Positions 54,795 through 62,992 of a stretch of 64,000 bases of DNA are shown in pieces; position 1 is the stretch's first letter; the number at the start of each line of letters is the position of its first letter. The position numbers and the translations under genes were made by a program. The stretch comes from Mesorhizobium sp. J8 (GTDB lineage: Bacteria > Pseudomonadota > Alphaproteobacteria > Rhizobiales > Rhizobiaceae), in assembly GCF_016591715.1 (NCBI RefSeq), contig NZ_AP024109.1, positions 62,001 through 126,000 on the forward strand. Direction: 5' to 3'. Below the pieces are notes generated by a model. The model was not told the DNA's origin and made no database searches. It saw only the letters and a program-made list of their open reading frames with translations.

Positions 54795-55832
54795 TCAAAT
54801 CGCCTTCAGCAGGCGCAGCAGCCCCAGCATCTCCACGAAAGTCCCTTTGCGGAAGGCGATGTAGGTCGGCTCCTCGACGCCGTGGAAGCGGCGCTTGAAG
54901 GCTGCCTGGCCCTGCAGGTTGAAGCGCGAGCGGTTGACCCAGGGCGAGTTGTAGGCGCGCTGGAAGGCGCCGCGCCAGAAGCCCGATTCGGCAAAGCCGC
55001 TGGGCTCGATGCCGAACAGCGGCGAGAGGCCGAGCGTCACTTCGGAGATGCCTTCCTCGCGGAAGCGGTCGACGGCGAATTTGGTCAGGCCGATCTCGGC
55101 ATGCGGCGTCGCGTCGGTCTGCTTGCGCTTGAAGGCGGTGGTGTAGCCGATCACCTTGCCGTCGCGGAACAGCGGGTCGAAATCGAGGATGGCGAGAAGC
55201 CGGCCTTCGGGGCTGTGCAGGAGGAAGCGGCGCATGTCGGCGCCGAGCTCTTCGGAAAAGCGACGGTTGAGGAAGCCCATCTCCCAGCGCTTGATGATGC
55301 GCTCCTTGCGCCAGTCGGCGGAAAGCTGGCTGATCTCCTCGTGCAGGCCCTCGCCCCTGTCCTCGGCGATGACAAAACCCTTCTTCGTCAGCCAGCGCTC
55401 GGAATAACGCACGGTCTCGTTGCGCTTGCCGGAAAAGTCATGCGCTGGCAAAAGCAGCCTGGTGTCGATGCCGAGGCGATTGACCATGTAACCGAGGCCG
55501 GCGAGCACCTTGGCCGTCTCGGCGCCGATCTGGACGAACCACGGCCCGCCGGCGGCTTCGACGAAGCGCTTGATATAGAACGCGCGATCCGCCGGGTCGA
55601 CCACCGGATCGCCCAGCGCGAAATGGCGGCTCATCTTGGTGCCGAAGGCGATGTAGCCGTCGCCGTCGCTGAAATAGGACAGTTTCTGCTGCACGGCGGT
55701 CGAATAGGCGAGCGAGAAATCGCCGTACCGGCGCACCAGCGCCAGGCGCTCGTCGTCCGTCAACTCGCGCCGCGGCACCTTGGGTGCCACTGCGTCGAGA
55801 AGCCTGTCGAAATAGATGCGCAGGGGCGCCAT
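54795..55832 (-). CDS. DUF2156 protein (phosphatidylglycerol lysyltransferase C-terminal domain-like)
   Basis: 345 residues. It has YGDFSLAYSTAVQQKLSYFSDGDGYIAFGTKMSRHFALGDPV near the N-terminus, LLAILDFDPLF and TPHAEIGLTKFAVDRF in the middle, then GLSPLFGIE, with YNSPWVNRSRFNLQGQAAFKRRFHG near the end. This is the two-GNAT DUF2156 fold found in MprF-type aminoacyl-phosphatidylglycerol synthases, here without the membrane flippase part. It may acylate a lipid or peptide; the substrate is unknown. Confidence 0.8.
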   Translation of the reverse strand: MAPLRIYFDRLLDAVAPKVPRRELTDDERLALVRRYGDFSLAYSTAVQQKLSYFSDGDGYIAFGTKMSRHFALGDPVVDPADRAFYIKRFVEAAGGPWFVQIGAETAKVLAGLGYMVNRLGIDTRLLLPAHDFSGKRNETVRYSERWLTKKGFVIAEDRGEGLHEEISQLSADWRKERIIKRWEMGFLNRRFSEELGADMRRFLLHSPEGRLLAILDFDPLFRDGKVIGYTTAFKRKQTDATPHAEIGLTKFAVDRFREEGISEVTLGLSPLFGIEPSGFAESGFWRGAFQRAYNSPWVNRSRFNLQGQAAFKRRFHGVEEPTYIAFRKGTFVEMLGLLRLLKAI

Positions 55833-56010
55833 GAGCTCCGCGTGCCAAGAAGTGATGACCTGCCGCCCTCAGGTCGCGAATCGCTGGCGACCGCTGCCGG
55901 CCACGTCGCGTCAGCGCGATATAGGACGCAATTGGCGGCGAATGAAGGGCAAACGTCGCAAAGCGGCCGCTATCGCCCATCGGCTGCCGCAACGGGCATG
56001 CGAAGACCGG

Positions 56011-56042
56011 CTTGATATTTCCATGCAATGTTATATATCAAG
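56011..56042. promoter_or_regulatory. Inverted repeat upstream of marR (possible operator/promoter)
   Basis: CTTGATAT (56011-56018) and ATATCAAG (56035-56042) are perfect 8-bp inverted arms, in a strongly A/T-rich patch continuing GTTATAAATATG, 24 nt before the MarR start. The position fits autoregulation by the MarR protein. Confidence 0.45.
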
Positions 56043-56066
56043 TTATAAATATGCGACGAGCCAACC

Positions 56067-56552
56067 ATGGAAGACGTTCTTCGATCCCTCGGTTTTCTCT
56101 GCCTCGGCAGCCGGATGAAGCGCATAGGCGAGCAGCTGCAGGCCGACACGCAGCGCGTGCTCGACCGCCTGGACATGCGCATCCAGTCGAGCCAGTACCC
56201 GCTGCTCGCCGCGCTCGACAGGCTCGGCCCGCTGCCGGTCGGCGAGCTGGCGCAATCCCTGGGCGTCGCGCAACCGGGCGTGACACGCAGCGTGGCGCTG
56301 CTTGCCGAGCTGGGGCTTGTCGAGGTCAACCCCTCGGAAGAAGACCAGCGGCGCAGGATCGTTTCGCTGAGCCGCAACGGCAGGCGGCTGGTCGACCAGG
56401 CGAAGCGGGACATCTGGCCGAGCATCGAAAATGCCGTGGCGGATCTGTGCGCCGATCTTTCCGGGCCGCTGCTCGGCCAGCTTGCCGCAATCGAGGATCG
56501 TCTGGCCGAGACGCCGCTCGATCGCCGTGCCGAAAGGATCGCCACGCCATGA
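56067..56552 (+). CDS. MarR family transcriptional regulator
   Basis: 161 residues. A winged helix at about 40-100 (QYPLLAALDRLGPLPVGELA, GVAQPGVTRSVALLAELGLV) includes the wing DQRRRIVSLSRNGR, flanked by dimerisation helices. The stop overlaps the GNAT gene start (ATGA), so regulator and enzyme are made together. The ligand is unknown. Confidence 0.9.
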   Translation: MEDVLRSLGFLCLGSRMKRIGEQLQADTQRVLDRLDMRIQSSQYPLLAALDRLGPLPVGELAQSLGVAQPGVTRSVALLAELGLVEVNPSEEDQRRRIVSLSRNGRRLVDQAKRDIWPSIENAVADLCADLSGPLLGQLAAIEDRLAETPLDRRAERIATP

Positions 56553-57229
56553 AGCATATCCTCGACCGTCCCGTCTGGAGCGCGCTCGCAACACGGCAAA
56601 GGACTTTCGCGGAGGGTGACGATCTCGCGCGCCGCTACCGGCCGTCGGTCATCCCGTTCGCCGCCACGGCAACGGATGATCCGGAAAGCCTGCGCGCGCT
56701 CGCAAGGCTGATTCACGCCGGCGAGACCGTCATCCTGGCTCAGGCCCACAGCATCGTCCTGCCGCCGGCGCTTGTCGCGACGATGACCGCCGATGCCGTG
56801 CAGATGATTGCAGGCCACGCCTTGCAGACGGTCGCCGACCCCCGGATCGAGCAGCTGACGCGGCAGGACGCGGCCGAGATGCTCGCGCTCGCCTCGCTGA
56901 CGAAGCCTGGCCCGTTCACGCTGGAGGCCTTGAGCCTCGGCGAATTCTGGGGCGTGAAGATCGACGGCAGGCTGGCCGCCATGGCCGGCGAGCGCATGAA
57001 GCAGCCCGGCTATTCGGAACTCAGCGGCGTGTGCTCGCATCCGGATTTTCGCGGCGGCGGCCTCGCCAGGCTGTTGTCGCTGTTCGTGGCCAACCGCATC
57101 ATGGCGCGCGGCGAGGTGCCTTATCTGCACGCCTTTGCCAACAACGCCGTGGCGATCAGGCTCTACGAGTCGATCGGCTTCCGGCTGCGCAGCGCGATGA
57201 ACATCGCGATGGTTCAGCGGGCGGGGTGA
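56549..57229 (+). CDS. GNAT family N-acetyltransferase (FR47-like)
   Basis: 226 residues. The C-terminal half carries the GNAT signature: GVCSHPDFRGGGLARLLSLFV for acetyl-CoA binding, and YLHAFANNAVAIRLYESIGF. The N-terminal half (1-100) is a degenerate domain. FR47-like enzymes acetylate small molecules or toxins. Translationally coupled to marR. The open frame continues upstream through the marR gene but is not real there. Confidence 0.87.
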   Translation: MKHILDRPVWSALATRQRTFAEGDDLARRYRPSVIPFAATATDDPESLRALARLIHAGETVILAQAHSIVLPPALVATMTADAVQMIAGHALQTVADPRIEQLTRQDAAEMLALASLTKPGPFTLEALSLGEFWGVKIDGRLAAMAGERMKQPGYSELSGVCSHPDFRGGGLARLLSLFVANRIMARGEVPYLHAFANNAVAIRLYESIGFRLRSAMNIAMVQRAG

Positions 57230-57240
57230 GACGCCGGCTT

Positions 57241-57421
57241 CGTCATCCACGGGTGAAGCAGGGAGCGTAGCGACGCAGCGCGGACCCGAGAATCCTGTCC
57301 GTGGCTCCGACGCGCCGCTACGGTGCAGAATTCCACGCCGTCGCGCCCGACGCCCGAGGTAACGGAATGGATTCCGAGGCCTTCGTGACGGTGCTTCGCT
57401 CCTGCTCGCCCCGCAATGACG
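57241..57421. repeat. Intergenic repeat with CGTCAT/ATGACG ends (long copy)
   Basis: It begins CGTCATCCACGGGTGAAGCA, then GGGAGCG and GCGACGCAGCGCGGACCC, and ends CGCAATGACG. The first 50 bp match the short copy at 51985-52040 on the other strand. It fills the gap between the GNAT gene and phoX. Confidence 0.6.
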
Positions 57422-57471
57422 ACGTTGGGGAGGCTTCCGCCAGTCCCCAACGTCCGCGCTACCTCAGCGCA

Positions 57472-59469
57472 TCACACCGCGATCTTGCCGCCGCCCTGCT
57501 TGGTGATCGCAACGACAGCCGGCCGCACCGGCATGTCCGGCTTGAAGTCCGGCCAGCGGGTCGACGGATCCTCGTAATAGGACGGGCGGCCGAACCCTTC
57601 CCAATCCTCGCCTCCGTCACCTGGATGCTGGACGGCGACGAAGGCCGTCTGGTCGTCGGGCGCGAAGAGCGGGCCGCACATTTCGGCGCCGATCGGCACG
57701 CGGAAGAACAGTTTCGAGGTCGCCCGCGCCGCTCCTTCCGTGTCGACCGCCCAGAGGCCGTCGGTACGGCCGGTGGCCTTCGGACCCTGGCCGTCGGTGG
57801 CGACCCACAGACGCCCGGCCGAATCGACGGCGCAATTGTCCGGCATGCCGAACCAGCCATGCGCGGTGGTCGCGGTCGAGAAGGTGGCGCCGACATCGGC
57901 CACCGACGGATCGCCGCATTTCAGCAGCACTTCCCACTTGCCCTTGCCGGCGGCGAAGTCGCCGCCGTCCTCGACGATCTCGATGATATGGCCGAAGGCG
58001 TTCTCGGCGCGCGGATTGGCGGCGTCGACCTGCTCGGCCTTGCGCTTCGAATTGTTGGTCAGCATGACATAGACCTTGCCGTTGCCGGCATTGGGCTGGA
58101 TGTCTTCGGGCCGGTCCATCTTGGTGGCGCCGAGCAGGTCGGCGGCACGCCGCGTCTCGATCAGCACGTCGGCCTGGGAGGCAAAGCCGTTCTCTGCCGT
58201 CAGCGGCCCTTGCCCGAACACGATCGGCATCCATTCGACCGAACCGTCCTCGGCGAATTTGGCGACATGAAGCGGGCCGTCATCGAGCAGGTTCATGTTG
58301 GCCGCGAGATCACTGGGATTGAACTTACCAGCGGTGACGAATTTATAGACATAGTCGAAGCGCTCGTCGTCGCCGAGATAGAAGACGACGCGGCCGTCCT
58401 TGGCGACGATCGACTCGGCGCCCTCATGCTTGAAGCGGCCCATGGCGGTGCGCTTCTTCGGGGTCGAGGTCGGATCGTTGACGTCGACCTCGACGATCCA
58501 GCCGAAGCGATTGGGCTCGTTCGGCTCCTTGGCGAGGTTGAAGCGGTCGTAATGCGCGCCCCATTCATAGGCGCCTTCAGGGATGCCGAGGCGCTTGTAA
58601 TTGGCGGCTTCCTTATGTCCCTCCGGCAATTCGCCCGAGAAATAGCCGTGAATGTTCTCCTCGGCCATCACATAGGTACCCCAGGGCGTGACGCCGCCGG
58701 CGCAGTTGTTGAGCGTGCCGATGACCTTGGTGCCGGACGGGTCGGCATTGGTCTTGACACGGTCGTGGCCGGCGACCGGACCGGACAGCGCCATCTCGGT
58801 GGTCGACATGATGCGCCGGTTCAGCTTCCCGTCGCGCACCACCTGCCACTTGCCATCCTGCTTGCGGATCTCGACGATGGTGCCGCCATGCGCGGCCATC
58901 TCGATATCGACTTGCGCCTTCGAGAGCGGCGCTACCTCGGCGACCTTCTTGCCGTCCTTCTCGACGATCGACACGATGCCGGGGAACATCAGATGCGGGT
59001 TGGTGTATTCGTGGTTGACGACCAAGAGCCCGTGCTCGGCCGAGCCGTCGATCGGGATGTAGCCGACATAATCGTTGTTGTAGCCGAACTGCCTCGCCTG
59101 GGCCTCGGCCGACTGCTTCAGCGGATCGAACTCCGGCGAATCGGCAAACAGCGGATCGCCCCAGCGCAACAGCACGTCGGCATCGTAGCCCGGCGCGACA
59201 TGGTGCTTGTCGTCGATGCCGGCCTCGAGTTCGTCGAACTTGAACGCCGAGGCTTCGTCAGCACGCGCCTCGTCGGCGGCGACGAGCGCCAGCGGGCTGA
59301 CGGTGGCGGCGATGGCAGAGACGGCCAGCGAACCCATGAGGAAGCCGCGGCGCGAGAAACGCGCGGCGATGATCTCGCCCATGGTGCGGTTGTCGGTCGG
59401 GTTGACGGGCGGACCGTCATTGTCCTCGAGCTGGCTGGTGCGGAAACGGGTCTCAGGGGTCACGGTCAT
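57472..59469 (-). CDS. phoX: PhoX family alkaline phosphatase (DUF839)
   Basis: 665 residues. A twin-arginine signal (FSRRGFLMGSLAVSA) lies at about 34-48, and the mature part follows ...EARADEASA. NCAGGVTPWGTYVMAEEN is the hallmark of PhoX, a Ca2+/Fe3+ phosphatase that frees phosphate from phosphoesters in the periplasm. WGAHYDRFNLAKEPNEPNRFGWIVEVD and DNCAVDSAGRLWVATDGQG are further blades of the propeller. A Pho-box-like site lies 63 nt upstream of the start. Confidence 0.93.
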   Translation of the reverse strand: MTVTPETRFRTSQLEDNDGPPVNPTDNRTMGEIIAARFSRRGFLMGSLAVSAIAATVSPLALVAADEARADEASAFKFDELEAGIDDKHHVAPGYDADVLLRWGDPLFADSPEFDPLKQSAEAQARQFGYNNDYVGYIPIDGSAEHGLLVVNHEYTNPHLMFPGIVSIVEKDGKKVAEVAPLSKAQVDIEMAAHGGTIVEIRKQDGKWQVVRDGKLNRRIMSTTEMALSGPVAGHDRVKTNADPSGTKVIGTLNNCAGGVTPWGTYVMAEENIHGYFSGELPEGHKEAANYKRLGIPEGAYEWGAHYDRFNLAKEPNEPNRFGWIVEVDVNDPTSTPKKRTAMGRFKHEGAESIVAKDGRVVFYLGDDERFDYVYKFVTAGKFNPSDLAANMNLLDDGPLHVAKFAEDGSVEWMPIVFGQGPLTAENGFASQADVLIETRRAADLLGATKMDRPEDIQPNAGNGKVYVMLTNNSKRKAEQVDAANPRAENAFGHIIEIVEDGGDFAAGKGKWEVLLKCGDPSVADVGATFSTATTAHGWFGMPDNCAVDSAGRLWVATDGQGPKATGRTDGLWAVDTEGAARATSKLFFRVPIGAEMCGPLFAPDDQTAFVAVQHPGDGGEDWEGFGRPSYYEDPSTRWPDFKPDMPVRPAVVAITKQGGGKIAV

Positions 59470-59531
59470 GGTGGTCCTCTGGCTTCTTGAGGTGGCTTGA
59501 GCTTTGACCCTTCGACCCCTAAAGCGCGCCG

Positions 59532-59549
59532 ATCACATTTTCGTGACAC
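59532..59549 (-). promoter_or_regulatory. Pho-box-like PhoB site upstream of phoX
   Basis: On the minus strand, GTGTCACGAAAATGTGAT shows two TGT-A half repeats 11 nt apart with an A-run between, as in the Pho-box consensus CTGTCAT-4 nt-CTGTCAT. It lies upstream of a gene expected to respond to phosphate starvation. Confidence 0.6.
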
Positions 59550-59680
59550 GGCCGTGATCGATCGTGGACAATTGTTTGCCGGCTGGTCAAGGCGGTGCCG
59601 GATCGGCTTGACGGCCTCGCCGGCTTCGGAAACAAGGGCTGCGGCCGCGCGGCGACGGCGCTTGAAAAAGGGGACGGCAA

Positions 59681-60019
59681 GTGAGTTTCTGGGGATTGGC
59701 GCAGCTCGGCATTTCAACCGTGATGTTCGTGCTGGCGGCGATGGCGGCCAAGCAATGGGGGCTGGCGCCGAGCCTCGCCAAGCTGCTTTTGACGCTGGCG
59801 CTCTACACGGCCGGCAATCTGGTCATGCTGAGGCTGGTGCGCGAATTCGGCATGTCGGTGTCGTTCAGCCTGTCGGCGGTGATCCAGCTCGTCGCGGTCA
59901 ACGCCGTGGCGCTCGCTTTCTTCGGCGAACGGCTCAATGCCCTCCAGGCGACCGGCATGGTGCTGGCGATCGCCGCCGTCGCGCTGATCACGCTCGGGCC
60001 CTATATGCAGCGGCTGTAG
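59681..60019 (+). CDS. Small four-helix DMT/EamA-like membrane protein
   Basis: 112 residues with four predicted helices (LAQLGISTVMFVLAAMA, LLLTLALYTAGNLVML, VSFSLSAVIQLVAVNAVALAF, ATGMVLAIAAVALITLG). It has an SMR/half-EamA layout, though without the Glu typical of SMR helix 1. Possible transporter subunit; function unknown. A PAP2 phosphatase follows after 17 nt. Confidence 0.65.
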   Translation: MSFWGLAQLGISTVMFVLAAMAAKQWGLAPSLAKLLLTLALYTAGNLVMLRLVREFGMSVSFSLSAVIQLVAVNAVALAFFGERLNALQATGMVLAIAAVALITLGPYMQRL

Positions 60020-60036
60020 CGGGATCAAAGCCTTGC

Positions 60037-60738
60037 ATGAAATCGATCGCCAACACGCTCCTCAACAAGCTGGAATTTCCGGTGCTGCTGGCCGGGCTGG
60101 CGATTGCCGGCGGACTATGGGGCCTAGTGGAACTCATGGAGGTGGCGCGCGCCACGACCCCGCACGCCTTCGACACGGAGATCCTGCTCGCCTTCCGGCA
60201 TGCCGGGCAGCCGGATAGTCCGATCGGCCCGTCCTGGCTGGAAGGCGCGGTGCGCGACGTCACCGCGCTCGGCAGCACCGTCGTGCTGGTGCTGATCACG
60301 ACGGCGACCATCGTCTATCTGCTCTTGATCCGCAAACCCGCGACAGCGCTGTTCATGTTCGCGGCGGTGGCGGGCGGCCAAGCGCTCTCCAGCCTGCTTA
60401 AGCTGGAGGTCGACCGGCCGCGTCCCGACCTTGTCTCACATCTCGTCAACGAGACGTCGCTGTCCTTTCCGAGCGGCCACGCCATGCTCTCGGCCGTGAC
60501 CTATCTGACTCTCGGCTCGCTGGCCGCCCGCTTCCTGCCGGACCGTAGGACGAAGGTTTTCGTGCTCGGCCTCGCCGTGCTCACCACCGTTCTGGTCGGC
60601 ACCAGCCGCGTCTATCTCGGCGTGCACTGGCCGTCCGATGTGCTTGCCGGCTGGTGCGCGGGTTTTGCCTGGGCCATGCTATGCTGGCTCGTTGCGCGCC
60701 TGCTGCAGCGGCGCAAAGTGGTGGCGGATAGCGACTGA
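60037..60738 (+). CDS. PAP2 family lipid phosphatase
   Basis: 233 residues, six predicted helices. The three PAP2 motifs are intact: KLEVDRPRPD, SFPSGHAM, and SRVYLGVHWPSDVLAG with the catalytic His residues. Such enzymes dephosphorylate undecaprenyl pyrophosphate, phosphatidate or lipid A intermediates at the outer face of the inner membrane. The ATG at 60037 matches the family start. Confidence 0.9.
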   Translation: MKSIANTLLNKLEFPVLLAGLAIAGGLWGLVELMEVARATTPHAFDTEILLAFRHAGQPDSPIGPSWLEGAVRDVTALGSTVVLVLITTATIVYLLLIRKPATALFMFAAVAGGQALSSLLKLEVDRPRPDLVSHLVNETSLSFPSGHAMLSAVTYLTLGSLAARFLPDRRTKVFVLGLAVLTTVLVGTSRVYLGVHWPSDVLAGWCAGFAWAMLCWLVARLLQRRKVVADSD

Positions 60739-60762
60739 GCGGTCATGGTCAAACTGTTGAAG

Positions 60763-60798
60763 ATGATGCTTGAAACATCATGATATTTGTACTATCCA
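60763..60798 (+). promoter_or_regulatory. Promoter with inverted-repeat operator for the XRE-SulP unit
   Basis: ATGATG-CTTGAAA-CATCAT (60763-60781) is a perfect 6-bp inverted repeat overlapping a -35 box TTGAAA (60770-60775). A 17-nt spacer and TATCCA (60793-60798) complete a sigma-70-like promoter 34 nt before the XRE gene. Confidence 0.5.
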
Positions 60799-60832
60799 TT
60801 GATACTGCAGACTCAGACAAGGGTTCTGGCCG

Positions 60833-61102
60833 ATGATTACTGCCGCGCAGATGCGCGCTGCGAGAGCGTTGGCCGGTATCGACCAGAAGACGCTGGCCGA
60901 GCGCGCCGGGGTTTCGCTGCCGACGATCCAGCGCATGGAAGCGAGCGACGGCGTGGTTCGGGGCGTGGTGGACACGCTGATGAAAGTGATCCAGGCGCTT
61001 AACGAGGCCGGGGTGGAGCTGATCGGCGAGAACCAGCCCAGCGAGCGCGGCGGCCGGGGCGTGCGCCTCAGAGCCGGAGCCGGACCGAACCCGCAAGGCT
61101 GA
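60833..61102 (+). CDS. XRE family helix-turn-helix regulator
   Basis: 89 residues. The helix-turn-helix is at about 5-45 (MRAARALAGIDQKTLAERAG, VSLPTIQRMEASDG), followed by IQALNEAGVELIGEN, a common end in small rhizobial XRE proteins. It lies 75 nt upstream of a SulP transporter in the same direction, so it may control it. Confidence 0.85.
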   Translation: MITAAQMRAARALAGIDQKTLAERAGVSLPTIQRMEASDGVVRGVVDTLMKVIQALNEAGVELIGENQPSERGGRGVRLRAGAGPNPQG

Positions 61103-61177
61103 GTCGCGCAGAAGTCGCGACGCAACCGCCGACAAATCCTGCCGACGATTCCGCCGCTTTGGGAGCGGATTCAATCG

Positions 61178-62899
61178 ATGGACCAGGCGGGACGGGCAAT
61201 CCACCATCAGACGCAGCCAACGTTCGTCGAGCTGTTCACGCCCAAGTTGGTCACGGTGCTGCGCGAGGGCTATCACCTCAAGCAGCTGAGGGCGGATGTG
61301 ATCGCCGGGCTGACGGTCGCTATCGTGGCGCTGCCGCTGTCGATGGCGATCGCGATCGCCTCGCATGTGGAGCCCGAACGCGGACTGTTTACGGCGATCA
61401 TCGGCGGCTCTATCGTCGGTGCACTTGGCGGCAGCCGGTTCCAGATCGGCGGGCCAGCCGGCGCCTTCATCGTGGTCGTGGCCTCGACGGTCGACCGCCA
61501 CGGCATCGACGGACTGATCCTGGCAATGCTCATGGCCGGTGCCTTCCTGATCGCGGCCGGCTACCTGAGGCTCGGCGCCTATGTAAAATTCATCCCGTAT
61601 CCGGTGACGGTCGGTTTCACGGCCGGCATAGCCGTCATTATCCTGTCCAGCCAGTTGCACGACATGTTCGGTCTGACACTGCCGGGCAAGGAGCCAGGCG
61701 ACCTGCTGCCGCGGCTCATCGCGCTCGGCAAGGTGGCCGGCACAGCAAATCCGGCAGCCATTGCTCTCGCCGTGCTCACCATAGGCATTATCGTGGGCAT
61801 GAAGCGCTGGCGGCCCTCCTGGCCGGGCCTGCTGATTGCGGTCGCGGCGGCCTCGCTGGCCGCGACGGTTCTTGGTCTTCCCGTGGAGACGATCGGCACG
61901 CAATTCGGCGGGATTCCGCGCATGCTGCCGGATCCGATACTACCGGCGCTCGATGCGCAGAAGCTCCTCTCCGTAGTACCCGATGCAATTTCCTTCGCCC
62001 TGCTGGGCGCGATCGAATCTCTGCTTTCCGCGGTGGTCGCGGACGGTATGACCGGCCGACGGCACCGCTCCAACTGCGAACTGGTGGCACAGGGCATCGC
62101 CAATATCGGCTCGGCGCTGTTCGGCGGGATCTGCGTGACCGGACTGATCGCGCGCACGGCAACCAACATCCGCGCCGGCGCGCATGGACCGTTGTCGGGG
62201 ATGTTCCATTCCGCCTTCCTGCTGCTGTTCATGCTGGTGGCTGCGCCGCTTGCCAGCTATATCCCGCTGGCGGCGCTTGCCGGAGTGCTGGCCACAGTGG
62301 CCTGGAACATGGTGGAAAAGCCAGCCTTCCTGGCGCTGATCCGATCGTCCTGGGGCGACGCCCTGGTGCTTCTTGTCACGTTCGGACTTGTCATCTTCCG
62401 CGACCTCACCACCGGCATCGTGATCGGTTTTGCGCTAGGGGCGCTGCTGTTCATCGGCCGCATGGCGCGCTCCGTCGAGGTGGAGGCGCACGTCCCGTCG
62501 GTGACGGAGGACCGCGCCGACGACGCAAATGGCGGGCGCGTTGCCTATGACCTCGCCGCCGCCACCGATCCGGACACCGTCATCTACCGCATTTCCGGCG
62601 CCTTCTTCTTCGGCGCTGCGGCAACGGTCGCCACGGTGCTGGACCGTATCGCCGATCAGCGCAGGAACTTCATCCTCGATTGCACGGCGGTGCCCTTCCT
62701 TGATTCGACCGCGGCAAACGTCATCGAAAGCACCGTGCACAAGGCCAGGCGCGCCGGAGGGCGCTTCATTATCGCGGGCGCCTCGTCCCAAGTCAGGCGC
62801 ACGCTGATAAGCCATGGGGTCAAGCGGCCGCTGGTGACCTATGCAGCGTCGATCCGCGACGCGCGGGCGCAGCTGGGCGAAAAAGCGGCGACGGCTTAG
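61178..62899 (+). CDS. SulP family anion transporter with STAS domain
   Basis: 573 residues. The membrane part (to about 435) starts LRADVIAGLTVAIVALPLSMAIA and has GGSRFQIGGPAGAFIVVV; further on are AIESLLSAVVADGMTGRRHRSN and ARTATNIRAGAHGPLSG. A cytosolic STAS domain (about 460-560) includes FILDCTAVPFLDSTAANVIE. SulP proteins carry sulfate, bicarbonate or C4-dicarboxylates; the substrate cannot be fixed from sequence. The stop lies inside the start of a rhizobial repeat. Confidence 0.92.
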   Translation: MDQAGRAIHHQTQPTFVELFTPKLVTVLREGYHLKQLRADVIAGLTVAIVALPLSMAIAIASHVEPERGLFTAIIGGSIVGALGGSRFQIGGPAGAFIVVVASTVDRHGIDGLILAMLMAGAFLIAAGYLRLGAYVKFIPYPVTVGFTAGIAVIILSSQLHDMFGLTLPGKEPGDLLPRLIALGKVAGTANPAAIALAVLTIGIIVGMKRWRPSWPGLLIAVAAASLAATVLGLPVETIGTQFGGIPRMLPDPILPALDAQKLLSVVPDAISFALLGAIESLLSAVVADGMTGRRHRSNCELVAQGIANIGSALFGGICVTGLIARTATNIRAGAHGPLSGMFHSAFLLLFMLVAAPLASYIPLAALAGVLATVAWNMVEKPAFLALIRSSWGDALVLLVTFGLVIFRDLTTGIVIGFALGALLFIGRMARSVEVEAHVPSVTEDRADDANGGRVAYDLAAATDPDTVIYRISGAFFFGAAATVATVLDRIADQRRNFILDCTAVPFLDSTAANVIESTVHKARRAGGRFIIAGASSQVRRTLISHGVKRPLVTYAASIRDARAQLGEKAATA

Positions 62900-62980
62900 A
62901 GCAATTCCAGGAAAAGTGTGAGCGGTTTTCCGCCAGGAATTGCGTAAAAACAAAGAGATAGAGCGAACGGTGAAATGCTC
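62898..62980. repeat. Rhizobial intergenic palindromic repeat (AGAGCAATTCC family)
   Basis: AGAGCAATTCCAGGAAAAGT, GTGAGCGGTTTTCCG, then GGAATTGC, with stem GCAATTCC (62901-62908) and GGAATTGC (62936-62943). It starts inside the SulP stop codon. It shares the same start and GCGGTTTTCCG core with the copy at 954-1048, which is in the other orientation. Confidence 0.65.
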
Positions 62981-62992
62981 TAGGCGCCCTGC

